The notes under the pieces were generated by a model that saw only the letters and a list, made by a program, of their open reading frames with translations, was not told the DNA's origin and ran no database searches. Below, in pieces: positions 16,951-25,287 of a stretch of DNA of 64,000 nucleotides. The stretch lies in contig DAOKYU010000001.1 in the NCBI GenBank assembly GCA_035325995.1, forward strand, positions 62,001-126,000. The letters are read 5' to 3'. Position 1 is the stretch's first letter, and each line of letters starts with the position of its first letter. This stretch comes from Thermodesulfobacteriota bacterium (GTDB taxonomy: Bacteria > Desulfobacterota_D > UBA1144 > Nemesobacterales > UBA2774). Made by a program: the position numbers and the translations under genes.

Positions 16951-17317
16951 AACCCGACATGAAAGCGCCCCGTGCGACTGGAACCGGAGCGAGCGGATGC
17001 TGGCACGGACCTTCGAATCCTGGCGGGCCGAATTCCGGAGCATACTCGAAGACCACCGCCGGGAAATCCAGGCGCGGCTTGAAAAGATCGAACGGGAAAT
17101 CGAAAAGAAGTCGGACAAGGAGAACGTGGACCTTCTGGTGCGCAGCATCCAGGATGATCTGCGCCGCCATACCGACGACATCAAGAACCTGCAGTCGGGC
17201 ATGAACGAGAAGATGGGCGTCGAGACCATGTGGAAGGTGGTCGGTCTTGTGCTCACTGTCGGCGGAGCCGTGGGCGGCGTGGTCGGCTTTCTGGTCCACG
17301 TCCTGACGGGAAAATAA
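16943..17317 (+). CDS. Coiled-coil protein with C-terminal TM segment (XhlA-like)
   Basis: This 124-residue protein has a long charged helix (residues about 20-90, EIQARLEKIEREIEKKSDKE) and a C-terminal membrane segment, VVGLVLTVGGAVGGVVGFLV. That layout matches small haemolysin/holin-accessory proteins of the XhlA type. The ATG at 16943 follows AGGAGG and overlaps the end of the glycosyltransferase gene. The lysis role is inferred. Confidence 0.6.
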   Translation: MDETRHESAPCDWNRSERMLARTFESWRAEFRSILEDHRREIQARLEKIEREIEKKSDKENVDLLVRSIQDDLRRHTDDIKNLQSGMNEKMGVETMWKVVGLVLTVGGAVGGVVGFLVHVLTGK

Positions 17318-17319
17318 CC

Positions 17320-17583
17320 ATGGCAAGACCCCAGGCGAGACTCGGCGATATCTCCAGTCACGGCGGCGTGATCGTCACCGGCGCGCTTCGCACCGTCGTC
17401 AACGGAAGACCCGCGGCGCGGCTTGGCGATCTGCACGTCTGCCCGATACCGGGCCACGGCGTGACGCCCATCGTCACGGGCAGCCTCGACACCGCGACCG
17501 AAGGACTGCCGAACGCACGCATCGGCGACATCACGGCCTGCGGCGCGATCATCGTGACCGGCAGCCTGAACACCAACGACTGA
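17320..17583 (+). CDS. PAAR-domain spike tip protein
   Basis: This 87-residue protein consists of one PAAR-type repeat unit: RLGDISSHGGVIVTGA, VNGRPAARLGDLHVCPIPGH, VTPIVTGS and ARIGDITACGAIIVTGS. The His, Cys/His and Cys positions that hold the tip metal in PAAR proteins are present (SHGG, HVCPIPGHG, TACGA). It caps the gpV spike and helps pierce the host envelope. Confidence 0.92.
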   Translation: MARPQARLGDISSHGGVIVTGALRTVVNGRPAARLGDLHVCPIPGHGVTPIVTGSLDTATEGLPNARIGDITACGAIIVTGSLNTND

Positions 17584-17592
17584 GGACCGAGG

Positions 17593-17919
17593 ATGGATTT
17601 CGAGGAACCGCAGTTTCACTACTGGGACGTCTTCCCCAAGACGGTGAAAGTGTCGCTCACCGGCTGGTCGGTAACGATACCGCTTTCCGTGCGCGGCGTT
17701 CCCACCGGGCAGATTGAGTTCGAATCCGCCGATTCCAACATCGCCTGGGTGGACGAAGACGGAAGGCTGAACCTCGGTTGGCAGGCGGGTGCGACGGTCG
17801 TCATGGCATACGACTCGGAGAATCGGGACAGCGTCCGCTACATCCAGGTGGAGGTCGTCGATTACGGACAAGGCGGAGGCGGAGGGTACGACGGGTATGG
17901 TTATGACTATCCCACATAA
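17593..17919 (+). CDS. Ig-like (Big_2-type) tail protein, short copy
   Basis: This 108-residue protein has one bacterial Ig-like domain (YWDVFPKTVKVSL, then GQIEFESADSNIAWVDEDGR, GATVVMA, VRYIQVEVVD) and a Gly/Tyr-rich tail. It is clearly paralogous to the first 90 residues of the next gene. Such domains usually decorate virions and bind surface carbohydrate weakly; the function here is inferred. Confidence 0.6.
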   Translation: MDFEEPQFHYWDVFPKTVKVSLTGWSVTIPLSVRGVPTGQIEFESADSNIAWVDEDGRLNLGWQAGATVVMAYDSENRDSVRYIQVEVVDYGQGGGGGYDGYGYDYPT

Positions 17920-18637
17920 CCTTCCATTGTCCTTCTGGGAAGTCGCTCCCTCTCTGATCCGGGAACCATATCGGGAGACGGAACAAGCGGTCCCGGTGGC
18001 CGTCATCGGATCGCCCGGCGGCGAGGTGCGGTTCGAGTCCGTCCATCCGGAAATCGCCAGGGTCGAGAACGGTGTGCTGCGCTTCGGCGCGACACCCGGC
18101 GCGACCATCATCGTGGCCGAGGCGATCCGGGACGAGGTGGTGTCATCCCGCAGATACATCCAGGTCGACGTGGAGAAGCCCAAAGCCGCGGCGGTGCTCG
18201 ACGGGAGACCGTCCGGCTATGTGGAGCTTCTACCGTACGGAACCTGGCACTTTTACTATTTCTCCGGCTGGTACGACGCTTCCGGCAGCAATATCCGCGT
18301 GACCGGAGAGCTTGCATCGGAGGTGACCCTGGACCGGGACTACCTCCTCCGCTTCGATGTCTGGGGCGAGATCGAGAGCGTGGACGGACCCTACTTCGAC
18401 CGGCTCGAGTTCTTTGTCGACTGGTGGTCTATGCGGAGTTTCAATCCGACTTACGACATGAACGGCGCTCCGCTGCAGCCGTACCCCGTTCCGCGAAGGA
18501 CCGAGACCATCGACCTGTCTCAATTCACGGGCGGCACGGTCACGCTGCGGTTTCTCTGGGACACGGGCGACGGCCTTTACCAGAAGTTCGCCGGCTGGTT
18601 CGTGCAGAACATCGAACTCATACCTATCGGGAGTTGA
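17897..18637 (+). CDS. Ig-like plus jelly-roll tail protein
   Basis: The product has about 246 residues from the ATG at 17897, which overlaps the previous gene; an ATG at 17903 is the alternative. Residues 1-95 repeat the Ig-like domain of the preceding gene (FWEVAPS..., GEVRFESVHPEIARVENGVL, GATIIVAEA, RRYIQVDVE). The rest looks like a beta-sandwich carbohydrate-binding module (GTWHFYYFSGWYDASGSNI, YLLRFDVWGEI, VTLRFLWDTGDG). A secondary receptor or structural decoration role is plausible. Confidence 0.6.
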   Translation: MVMTIPHNLPLSFWEVAPSLIREPYRETEQAVPVAVIGSPGGEVRFESVHPEIARVENGVLRFGATPGATIIVAEAIRDEVVSSRRYIQVDVEKPKAAAVLDGRPSGYVELLPYGTWHFYYFSGWYDASGSNIRVTGELASEVTLDRDYLLRFDVWGEIESVDGPYFDRLEFFVDWWSMRSFNPTYDMNGAPLQPYPVPRRTETIDLSQFTGGTVTLRFLWDTGDGLYQKFAGWFVQNIELIPIGS

Positions 18638-18643
18638 CGGAAC

Positions 18644-19588
18644 ATGGTTGTCGGAAACGGATACGGAGAAGAGGGCGGCGGGCCGATCATCGAGCAGACC
18701 AGTTCGTCGCCGTCCCATTACGAGATCATGGCGCTGGTGCGTCTGCTCGCGGCCGGTCTCGGCGTGACGGACGGCGAGGGTGATGAGCCCTATCTCCAGC
18801 AGATTCGAGACAGCCTGGCTGAGATCAAAGGCATTCTGCAGCAGAGTCACGACGCCTCCGAAGCCCTTCGGGCGGAAGCTCAAACGGTACTGGAGGCGCA
18901 CGCCGAGAGCGCGCAGCAATACATGCAGGTCGTGGATCAACCGATGCCGCCGGACTTCAACCCCTTCGTCGCCATGCCGGCGGGCACTGTTGTGAGAGAC
19001 CTTCCCGACGGAGGACGCCTTTTCACCCTCGCCGACGGCGTCATGGTTCGGGTGGGACCGGATGGAAGACTGACGGCCATCGGCATGGATGGCTCTGTGA
19101 CCGCTCTCGAACCCGCGCGCGGCGGCGTGGTAACGCTCCCCGACGGCCGGGAGCTGATGCTCAAGCCCGAGGCGGTGCGTATGACCCATGAAGCGGCCGG
19201 AATCGAAGGGCTGCCCTTGGACATCGATCCGACACAGACCGCGCAGGGGCGCTGCCGCGTGGAGCTGCCGGGCGGTTACCGGCTGGATGTATTTCAGTCA
19301 GAGCGCACGGCCATGATCGGCAACCCCGCGGGCACCTCGGTGGTGCTCGGCATTTCCCGGATCGAAGGCGTGGGCGAGGATATCGAGGTTCGTCTGGTGC
19401 CCGGCGGGGCCAAGGGCTTTACGGCCATGGAAAGCGGTCACAAGGGCGTCATCGAGGCCGACGGCACGATCCATGTCGCCATGGCGGGCGGGTTGGACCT
19501 GGTCATTCATTTCCCGGACGACGATGACTCCAATGGAGACCCAGGTTCGGGTGACCCGCCCGCCTGCATCTGCGAGGAGCGTGATTGA
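18644..19588 (+). CDS. Phage protein of unknown function (beta-rich)
   Basis: This 314-residue protein has a Gly-rich start, a helical segment (residues about 50-95, QQIRDSLAEIKGILQQSHDA) and then a run of short strands in DG-turns (GGRLFTLADGVMVRVGPDGR, VVTLPDGRELMLKP). The end has an acidic FPDDDDSNGDPGSG stretch and CIC. I do not recognise the family. Its place between the Ig-like genes and gp25 suggests a baseplate-associated structural protein. Confidence 0.5.
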   Translation: MVVGNGYGEEGGGPIIEQTSSSPSHYEIMALVRLLAAGLGVTDGEGDEPYLQQIRDSLAEIKGILQQSHDASEALRAEAQTVLEAHAESAQQYMQVVDQPMPPDFNPFVAMPAGTVVRDLPDGGRLFTLADGVMVRVGPDGRLTAIGMDGSVTALEPARGGVVTLPDGRELMLKPEAVRMTHEAAGIEGLPLDIDPTQTAQGRCRVELPGGYRLDVFQSERTAMIGNPAGTSVVLGISRIEGVGEDIEVRLVPGGAKGFTAMESGHKGVIEADGTIHVAMAGGLDLVIHFPDDDDSNGDPGSGDPPACICEERD

Positions 19589-20043
19589 TGGCCTTGGATT
19601 TTCTCGGACGCGGGCTGAAGTTCCCCTTCCGCTTTCAGCGGCGGTCCGGTGGCGCGCAGATCTCCTCGGCCACCTCCACCGAGCACGAACACATCCACGA
19701 GAGCATCATCCAGATTCTCGGCACCCGGCCGGGCGAACGGTTCATGCGCCCGGAATTCGGCTCGAAACTCAAGGACCTGGTGTTCGAACCGAACGATGAG
19801 GTGCTGAAGGGCCTGATCCGCCATTACGTGATCGACGCCGTGAAACGCTGGGAGAAACGGATCGTCATCACCGGTGTCTCCTTCGACGATTCCCCCTCGA
19901 ACAAGGATCGCAATCTTCTCCCGGTCCGCATCGCCTATCGCGTCATCCAAAGCCAGGTGGAAGGCAACCTGGTCTATCCCTTCTACCGCGAACCGCGCCC
20001 ATCCGCTCCGCCCCGACAGTTCCGCTCCGTCGCCGGTAAGTAA
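19588..20043 (+). CDS. Baseplate wedge protein gpW / gp25-like
   Basis: This 151-residue protein has the gp25 signature: HIHESIIQILGTRPGERFMR, PEFGSKLKDLVFEPNDEV, and LIRHYVIDAVKRWEKRIVIT. The 'l.T.pGER.m.peFG..l.....e' phrase is diagnostic. In T4 and P2 it initiates the baseplate wedge and the sheath. It lies immediately before gpJ, as usual. The third dispersed repeat overlaps its stop codon. Confidence 0.92.
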   Translation: MALDFLGRGLKFPFRFQRRSGGAQISSATSTEHEHIHESIIQILGTRPGERFMRPEFGSKLKDLVFEPNDEVLKGLIRHYVIDAVKRWEKRIVITGVSFDDSPSNKDRNLLPVRIAYRVIQSQVEGNLVYPFYREPRPSAPPRQFRSVAGK

Positions 20044-20051
20044 CAAGCGGG
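20013..20051 (+). repeat. 39-bp dispersed repeat, copy C
   Basis: This third copy of the CCGACA...CGCCGGTAAGTA element overlaps the last codons of the gp25-like gene and ends 59 bases before the gpJ start. The bases after it can form a hairpin with a GGTCC/GGACC closing stem. Confidence 0.5.
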
Positions 20052-20110
20052 TCCTCGTCCGGCTCGTCCGGGGGGACCACTTGTGACCGAACCGCAACGG
20101 ACGAACGGAA

Positions 20111-21520
20111 ATGGGCAGAGCGAGCATCGCTTACACGAACAAGGACTACGACTCCCTGCGCCGGGAACTGCTGGCGCGGGTGCCGCAGCTCACCGACCGC
20201 TGGACGGATTTCAACGCGTCCGACCTGGGCGTGGTGTTGCTGGAACTCTTCTGCGGCATCGGCGACATGCTGGCCTACTATCTCGACGCCCAGGCGGCGG
20301 AGGCCTTCCTGCCCACCGCCCGCCAGCGGCAGAACGTTATCAACCTCTGCAAACTCATCAGCTACCGGCTCGACGGGCCGGTGGCCGCCACCACCTCCTT
20401 GCGTTTCTCCCTGGCCGCGCCGCTCGACGCGGATCTGGTGATCCCGGCGGGAACGACGTGCAGGGCCCGTCTGGAAGAAAACGACATCGTGTTCGAGACG
20501 GCCGAAGACGCGACGATCCCTCGGAGCCGGACGAGCGTCGATGCGGGCGCGCGCCAGGGAAAACGCAAGACCGAGACCTTCACGGCCGACGGGGACACGG
20601 GCGATCCGATCATCCTGGCCGGAAAGGAAATCGCTCACGGTTCGATCCGTGTGTGGGTGCAGGCCCAGGAATGGACCGAGGTATCCCACTTTCAGGAAAG
20701 CGGCTCCGACTCGCGCCACTTCATGGCCGAGACCGACGCGCTGGACATCACCCGGATCGTCTTCGGAGACGGATTGCGCGGAGCGGTTCCCGACACCGGC
20801 GCGGAAATCCGCGTCGAGTACCTCGAAACCCTCGGGGCCGAAGGCAACCTGGGTCCCCATCTCGTCACCGAGCTTCTCACGGCCATCTACTTCGACGGCG
20901 GTCTGGTTCCTCTCGCGGTCACCAACCCGGTCCCCGCGACCGGCGGAGCGGACCGCGAGACGCTGGAACACGCCCGCCGACAGGCCCCGGCCGAGGTGCG
21001 CTCGCTCTGGAAGGCGGTCACCAAGGAGGATTACCTCGCCCTGGCCGAAGGGTTTCCGGGCGTGGCCAAGGCCCAGGTTCTCGACGTCAACGACTGCAAG
21101 AACATCCGCTACTACCAGGTCAACCTGGCTGTGGCCCCGGACGGCGGCGGTCCGCCGTCGGCGCTTCTCAAGCAGGACCTCGCCGAATACCTGGAATCGC
21201 GCAAGGTCATCACCGTCGAGATCAACCTCTTCGATCCCGTCTATCGGCCGGTCTCCATTGACGCCGAGGTGTTCGCCTATGCCGGCGAGGACCTCGACCT
21301 GGTCCGGAGCCTCGTCGAACAGGCCTTGGCGGACTTTTTCGCCTTCGACCGCATGAGCTTCGGCGAACCGGTGCATTTCTCGGATCTGGTAGCGCTTCTG
21401 GACGGCGTGCGGGGCGTGAGCCACGTGCGCATGTACACGCCGACCCAAGACGTCGACATCCGCGCCGGTCAGATCGCGTCACTCGGTCAGGTCAACCTCA
21501 ACGTGCGGAGGGCGTCCTGA
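20111..21520 (+). CDS. Baseplate protein gpJ-like
   Basis: This 469-residue protein has the baseplate J layout. WTDFNASDLGVVLLELFCGI and GDMLAYYLDAQAAEAFL near the N-terminus are the typical 'd.n.sd.G..llelfa...d.l..y.D..a.EafL' opening. The centre carries ITRIVFGDGLRGAVPDTGAE ('v.FGdG..G..p..g'), followed by PAEVRSLWKAVTKEDYLALA. It forms the wedge arm that links the hub to the fibres. Confidence 0.92.
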   Translation: MGRASIAYTNKDYDSLRRELLARVPQLTDRWTDFNASDLGVVLLELFCGIGDMLAYYLDAQAAEAFLPTARQRQNVINLCKLISYRLDGPVAATTSLRFSLAAPLDADLVIPAGTTCRARLEENDIVFETAEDATIPRSRTSVDAGARQGKRKTETFTADGDTGDPIILAGKEIAHGSIRVWVQAQEWTEVSHFQESGSDSRHFMAETDALDITRIVFGDGLRGAVPDTGAEIRVEYLETLGAEGNLGPHLVTELLTAIYFDGGLVPLAVTNPVPATGGADRETLEHARRQAPAEVRSLWKAVTKEDYLALAEGFPGVAKAQVLDVNDCKNIRYYQVNLAVAPDGGGPPSALLKQDLAEYLESRKVITVEINLFDPVYRPVSIDAEVFAYAGEDLDLVRSLVEQALADFFAFDRMSFGEPVHFSDLVALLDGVRGVSHVRMYTPTQDVDIRAGQIASLGQVNLNVRRAS

Positions 21521-23091
21521 TGTCCTCCTACTTCGAAAAGAAGCTCATCGACCTGCTTCCGCCGCTCTACCGCGAACGGGATGAGTCCGGCGATCTGGAT
21601 GCCTTTCTCAAGGTCCCGGCCGCGAGCCTGGACGAACTCAAAGTACTGGCCGAGCGTTTCCCCGAGATTTTCGACGTCGGGCGTTGCGAGGAGAGGTTCC
21701 TGCCGTTTCTCGGAGAGATCGTCGGCCACCGCTTCGATCCCACCGTCGATGCCGCCGCTCAGCGCAGGCTTATCCGCGAGGCCGTGGAGATTTACCGGCG
21801 CAAGGGCACCATCCCCGCCATCGGCCGATCGCTCGTTGACATCGGGTGGGAGGGACGCATCGAGGAGACTTTCCACAAGGCGCTGCGTCTGAACCGCCGT
21901 TCGGTCGTCGGACGGGCCAAACTGCCGGGGCTGATCTACAGCCTGGGCGTCTACCGCATCGACAGCGACAACCTCGTCCAGGGAGTCCGGGACGCGCTGC
22001 CCTTCCATCATCCCGCGGGGACGCGGGTCTTCTTCCTGCAGTGGCTCTACTCGCTCCTGTCCATGGAGTCGGATTTCGAGGCGGTCATCAAGAAGGTCGT
22101 CGAGCGGGTGTGTCTCGGGCATCTGCACGAAACGTTCGTGGTCAACCACAATGCCCTGAACACGGATTTCCATCTCACCCGCAAGAACAAGACCTGGGGT
22201 TGGTGGCGGATCACCGACGGCACAACGCTCATGCAGGACATCGAGCGCGCCGCGGTGTGCGTCTCCCGCTGGCATGGCCGCTCGCCCCGGTTCCGTCTGA
22301 ACACCGGAGACCTCAACGCCGAACGTCTGCCGAACCTGTGGATCAGCGAACGGCGTGCGGCGTTTTGCTGCGAGATCGAAACCAAGCCCGCGGTGGAACC
22401 GGGCGTCTCGTTCATCCGGCTGGCGGGCCAGGAACTGAATCGTTCGCGCCTGAACCGTTCCGCGCAGCCTTGCCGGGTCAAGTTCCGGCAGAAAGATCTG
22501 CTCTCGGAAGCCGTCCAGGATGCGCCCGACCTCGCGGGAGACCGCCGCACGCACCGGTACGGGAAGCGGTCACGGCTCTCCCATTGGTTCCGCGTCGGGC
22601 ATTCGAGGCTCGGAAGGGACGACAAGGTCTCCGGCGCTGCCGTGGGCCGTCACCTCTTCATCGCCGCTTACGCCGACGCTCAGTGGTCGGAGGTATCCGG
22701 CGCATGGGACATCGTAGACCGCTGGCGCGCCCGCAGGCCAGGCTTCTCCCTGAACAACAAGGCGCTCAACCTCGCCGAACTGACCGACGCCTATGTGACC
22801 GAGGCCCGCGCATCCTTCGAGATGGACGTGGACACGGGCATTCCGCGCCGAAGACGCGTGGAGACGCTCCTGCTCAACCGCCGCAGGCTGAACCACACCG
22901 GCTTGCTGTTGTCGGTGGACCGGACCCGGCCCATGCGGCTCGGCTCGATGCCGCTCAACGGATCGGGCTTCCGCAGGTCGAAGCCTTGCCTTCGCTGGCG
23001 TTTCCGCCAGCGGGACGATCACGCCCAGGCGACCGCCGGTTTCGAGGCGGCGGCGAACCAATACACGGTCACGCAATGGCCGGCGGCATAG
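21520..23091 (+). CDS. Tail protein I-like with long repeat-bearing C-terminus
   Basis: Residues 1-200 match tail protein I (LIDLLPPLYRERDESGDLDA, then FLGEIVGHRFDPTVDAAAQR, YRRKGTIPAIGRSL), which joins gpJ to the fibres. The protein has 523 residues, where P2 gpI has under 200. The extra 320 residues contain repeated strand motifs around 'LN(R/T)..LN' (FRLNTGDLNAERL, LNRSRLN, FSLNNKALNLAEL, LLLNRRRLNHTG) and repeated 'RW..R.P.F' phrases. The stop of gpJ overlaps the ATG. The extension may be a fibre-attachment or fibre-like module. Confidence 0.82.
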   Translation: MSSYFEKKLIDLLPPLYRERDESGDLDAFLKVPAASLDELKVLAERFPEIFDVGRCEERFLPFLGEIVGHRFDPTVDAAAQRRLIREAVEIYRRKGTIPAIGRSLVDIGWEGRIEETFHKALRLNRRSVVGRAKLPGLIYSLGVYRIDSDNLVQGVRDALPFHHPAGTRVFFLQWLYSLLSMESDFEAVIKKVVERVCLGHLHETFVVNHNALNTDFHLTRKNKTWGWWRITDGTTLMQDIERAAVCVSRWHGRSPRFRLNTGDLNAERLPNLWISERRAAFCCEIETKPAVEPGVSFIRLAGQELNRSRLNRSAQPCRVKFRQKDLLSEAVQDAPDLAGDRRTHRYGKRSRLSHWFRVGHSRLGRDDKVSGAAVGRHLFIAAYADAQWSEVSGAWDIVDRWRARRPGFSLNNKALNLAELTDAYVTEARASFEMDVDTGIPRRRRVETLLLNRRRLNHTGLLLSVDRTRPMRLGSMPLNGSGFRRSKPCLRWRFRQRDDHAQATAGFEAAANQYTVTQWPAA

Positions 23092-23100
23092 GAGAGATCG

Positions 23101-23694
23101 ATGGCGATACATCTGTACGAAGACATCATATTGACCCAGAGGATATCCGAAGGGGACCTCACGAATCCCGATGACGACACTTACAACGGCACGGACGGGG
23201 AAGCGAAAGACAAGGAGCTGTTCGTGGCCAACGAACAGACGACCCTCGCCGCGGCCCTGGCATCGGGGGCGACCTCGCTCCAGCTCTCCACGCCTCGCTT
23301 CACCGACGGCGAAATCATCATCGTCGACGACGAACAGATGCGCATCCTGAGCGGCGGCGGGACGACCGTCCTCGCCGTGGAACGCGGCTACGGCGGCACA
23401 ACCCCTGCCGCCCACGATTCGGGTGCCGCGGTCTACTCCGGGTACGACTATACCGGGCTGGTGATTGAACCGGTGGATATCGCCGGGGGCGACGAGTCGG
23501 CTTGGTACGCGCTGGCCCTGACACAGGCGGGTCTCAGTACCGCCGTCGGAGGAGCGCCTCTCAACCTGGGAGACAAGGCCCACGACGTGACTCTTTCGTT
23601 CTGGCGTCGCTGCACGGTGCCGTCCGGAACGCCGGTGCAAAACAAGACCGACCTCAAACTCCGGCTCACCGGCACGGAAAACCCGATCCTGTAG
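23101..23694 (+). CDS. Tail appendage protein with shared beta module
   Basis: This 197-residue protein contains a beta module at about residues 45-110 (TTLAAALASGATSLQLSTPR, DGEIIIVDDEQMRILS, VLAVERGYGGTTPAAHDSGA) that occurs in many phage tail proteins. The next gene carries a diverged version. No enzymatic motif is seen. It is probably structural, in the distal tail. Confidence 0.5.
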   Translation: MAIHLYEDIILTQRISEGDLTNPDDDTYNGTDGEAKDKELFVANEQTTLAAALASGATSLQLSTPRFTDGEIIIVDDEQMRILSGGGTTVLAVERGYGGTTPAAHDSGAAVYSGYDYTGLVIEPVDIAGGDESAWYALALTQAGLSTAVGGAPLNLGDKAHDVTLSFWRRCTVPSGTPVQNKTDLKLRLTGTENPIL

Positions 23695-23703
23695 GAGGAA
23701 CGT

Positions 23704-24690
23704 ATGGCCTATCACAGCACATCCGGGACCGCTTCAAACACCGCGGATTTCCTCGTCCGCCTGAAAGATTTCCTCGTGGGAACGGTCGGCTGGACGCTTC
23801 GGGACGACCGCTCCGGTGACGCGGAGCCCAGTTACGTCCTGGCATCCGCGGGAGAGAGCGGAGCCGAAGACATCTTCCTCCGGTTCGTAAACGACAGCGC
23901 GGTGGACCGAATTGCGGTCCGCGCCTACCTGTACTGGGACGCGGCCACACACACGGGCGTGAAAGAGGCGTTCCACACAAGCTACACCTACATCAAGACC
24001 GTGGATGCTTCCGCATTCCTGTATTGGTTTTACGCGGACAGGGATCACGTCTTCATCGTGACCAAGATCGCAGCCGTCTACTACGGCCACTATTGCGGCC
24101 TTCTGAAGCGCTTTTGGTCCGGAGCCGTCGCCGTCACGCAGTCGGCCGCATCTCCGGGTTCAGGGGTCACGCTGCAGGTCAACGACGCCTCCATCTTCAG
24201 GGTCGGGGGCAATTACCTGATCAAGGACAACGCGGGAATCGAACGCGTCCAGGTGACGGCGCTGGATACGGCCGCATTTCCCAATACCATCACCTTGGCG
24301 AGCCTCGTCGCAGCCTATGCGCTCGGAGCGAAGATCGGCGAGGACCCGCAACCGGTCATCGTCGGCCACTACCAGTCCCCGGGCAGCTTCTACGCCATCA
24401 ACAAGTTCGACGGCTGGGCGAGCGCGACCGGCCAGACCGGCACCTGCGGCGCGGCCCACGGCGGTTTCCAAACCGCCAGCAATCCCGATCAGCGCCAGGG
24501 GCTCATCACGTTGTTTCCGTGGCTCTCGGCCCATACGACGGCGGCCTACAAGGAACTGCGGGGCGAACTGATCGAGGTCTACGCCCACGGCGGCGGGATC
24601 ACGGACTCCGAAGATGTCCTCGATCTCGGAGGAGTCACCTACAAGGTTTTCAACCTGTCCGGTCCGGGCTGGTGCGCGGTGAAGGAGTGA
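23704..24690 (+). CDS. Tail appendage protein of unknown family
   Basis: This 328-residue, aromatic-rich beta protein opens MAYHSTSGTASNTADFLVRL. Residues about 145-220 (VTLQVNDASIFRVGGNYLIK, then VQVTALDTAAFPNTITLASL) resemble the module of the preceding protein. Cysteines are few. Function is unknown; context says distal tail structure. Confidence 0.5.
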   Translation: MAYHSTSGTASNTADFLVRLKDFLVGTVGWTLRDDRSGDAEPSYVLASAGESGAEDIFLRFVNDSAVDRIAVRAYLYWDAATHTGVKEAFHTSYTYIKTVDASAFLYWFYADRDHVFIVTKIAAVYYGHYCGLLKRFWSGAVAVTQSAASPGSGVTLQVNDASIFRVGGNYLIKDNAGIERVQVTALDTAAFPNTITLASLVAAYALGAKIGEDPQPVIVGHYQSPGSFYAINKFDGWASATGQTGTCGAAHGGFQTASNPDQRQGLITLFPWLSAHTTAAYKELRGELIEVYAHGGGITDSEDVLDLGGVTYKVFNLSGPGWCAVKE

Positions 24691-24694
24691 TTCC

Positions 24695-24826
24695 ATGGCG
24701 ATGAGGCAAGGCAACAAAAAGGAGATCGAGGCGAACGCCGGACGCCTGACCCCGATGTTCCGGGTGGTCCGCAACGTCGGCAAGGCGAACAGAATCACCG
24801 GGAGGTTGAGACGTGGCAATCCGTAG
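24695..24826 (+). CDS. Small basic protein (43 aa)
   Basis: The short frame begins MAMRQGNKKEIEANAGRLTP and ends RLRRGNP. It is preceded by AAGGAG at 24683-24688 and overlaps the next start, so translation is plausible. It is basic and contains no recognisable domain. It could be a small structural linker, or merely couple translation to the next gene. Confidence 0.4.
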   Translation: MAMRQGNKKEIEANAGRLTPMFRVVRNVGKANRITGRLRRGNP

Positions 24827-25274
24827 CGGAAATCGACTCGCCGTAGCGCCCTTCGCGGGCCCCGTGGTTCCGATGAACCGCGCCCGGATGCCGGCCTTCC
24901 CGGCGGTCGTTTTCGAGGCCGTCGGCGCGGCATCGGAAACGCGGACAATCCGACGCGACACGGATGCGGCCTTGAGGATCACAGCGGAGGTGGACGCCCC
25001 CGCCGACATCCAGACCGTGATCGTGCGGCCGGTCCTGCGGAGCTTCGACCTGCGGGGATGGGTGGTCCGTTTCCCGACAACCCTTTCCGACGCAGCCGTC
25101 CGGATTCACCGGCCGGTCGAACGGCGGAGCGATACCCGCTGCGCGGTGTTCGCCGAGATCGAGCGGACGGCGGATTCGGAACAGCTTGTGGTGCGCGAGA
25201 CAGCCCGTCAAGCGGAGGTGCGCCAGACCGTCTTCGCCGTGCTGATCCGCGAAGGCCACACGATCCAGACCTGA
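24813..25274 (+). CDS. Phage protein of unknown function
   Basis: This 153-residue protein starts at a GTG inside the preceding small frame. It has beta-type segments with many Arg and Val residues (TRTIRRDTDAALRITAEVDA, QLVVRETARQAEVRQTVFAV). No family is recognised. It lies in the run of distal tail genes. Confidence 0.45.
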   Translation: MAIRSGNRLAVAPFAGPVVPMNRARMPAFPAVVFEAVGAASETRTIRRDTDAALRITAEVDAPADIQTVIVRPVLRSFDLRGWVVRFPTTLSDAAVRIHRPVERRSDTRCAVFAEIERTADSEQLVVRETARQAEVRQTVFAVLIREGHTIQT

Positions 25275-25287
25275 AGGAGGAATAGCA

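Noticed and set aside
15706..18183. 825-residue minus-strand open frame under gpV, GT2 and PAAR genes
   Set aside because: All the overlapped + strand genes have clear families and ribosome-binding sites; the antisense product has no recognisable domain.
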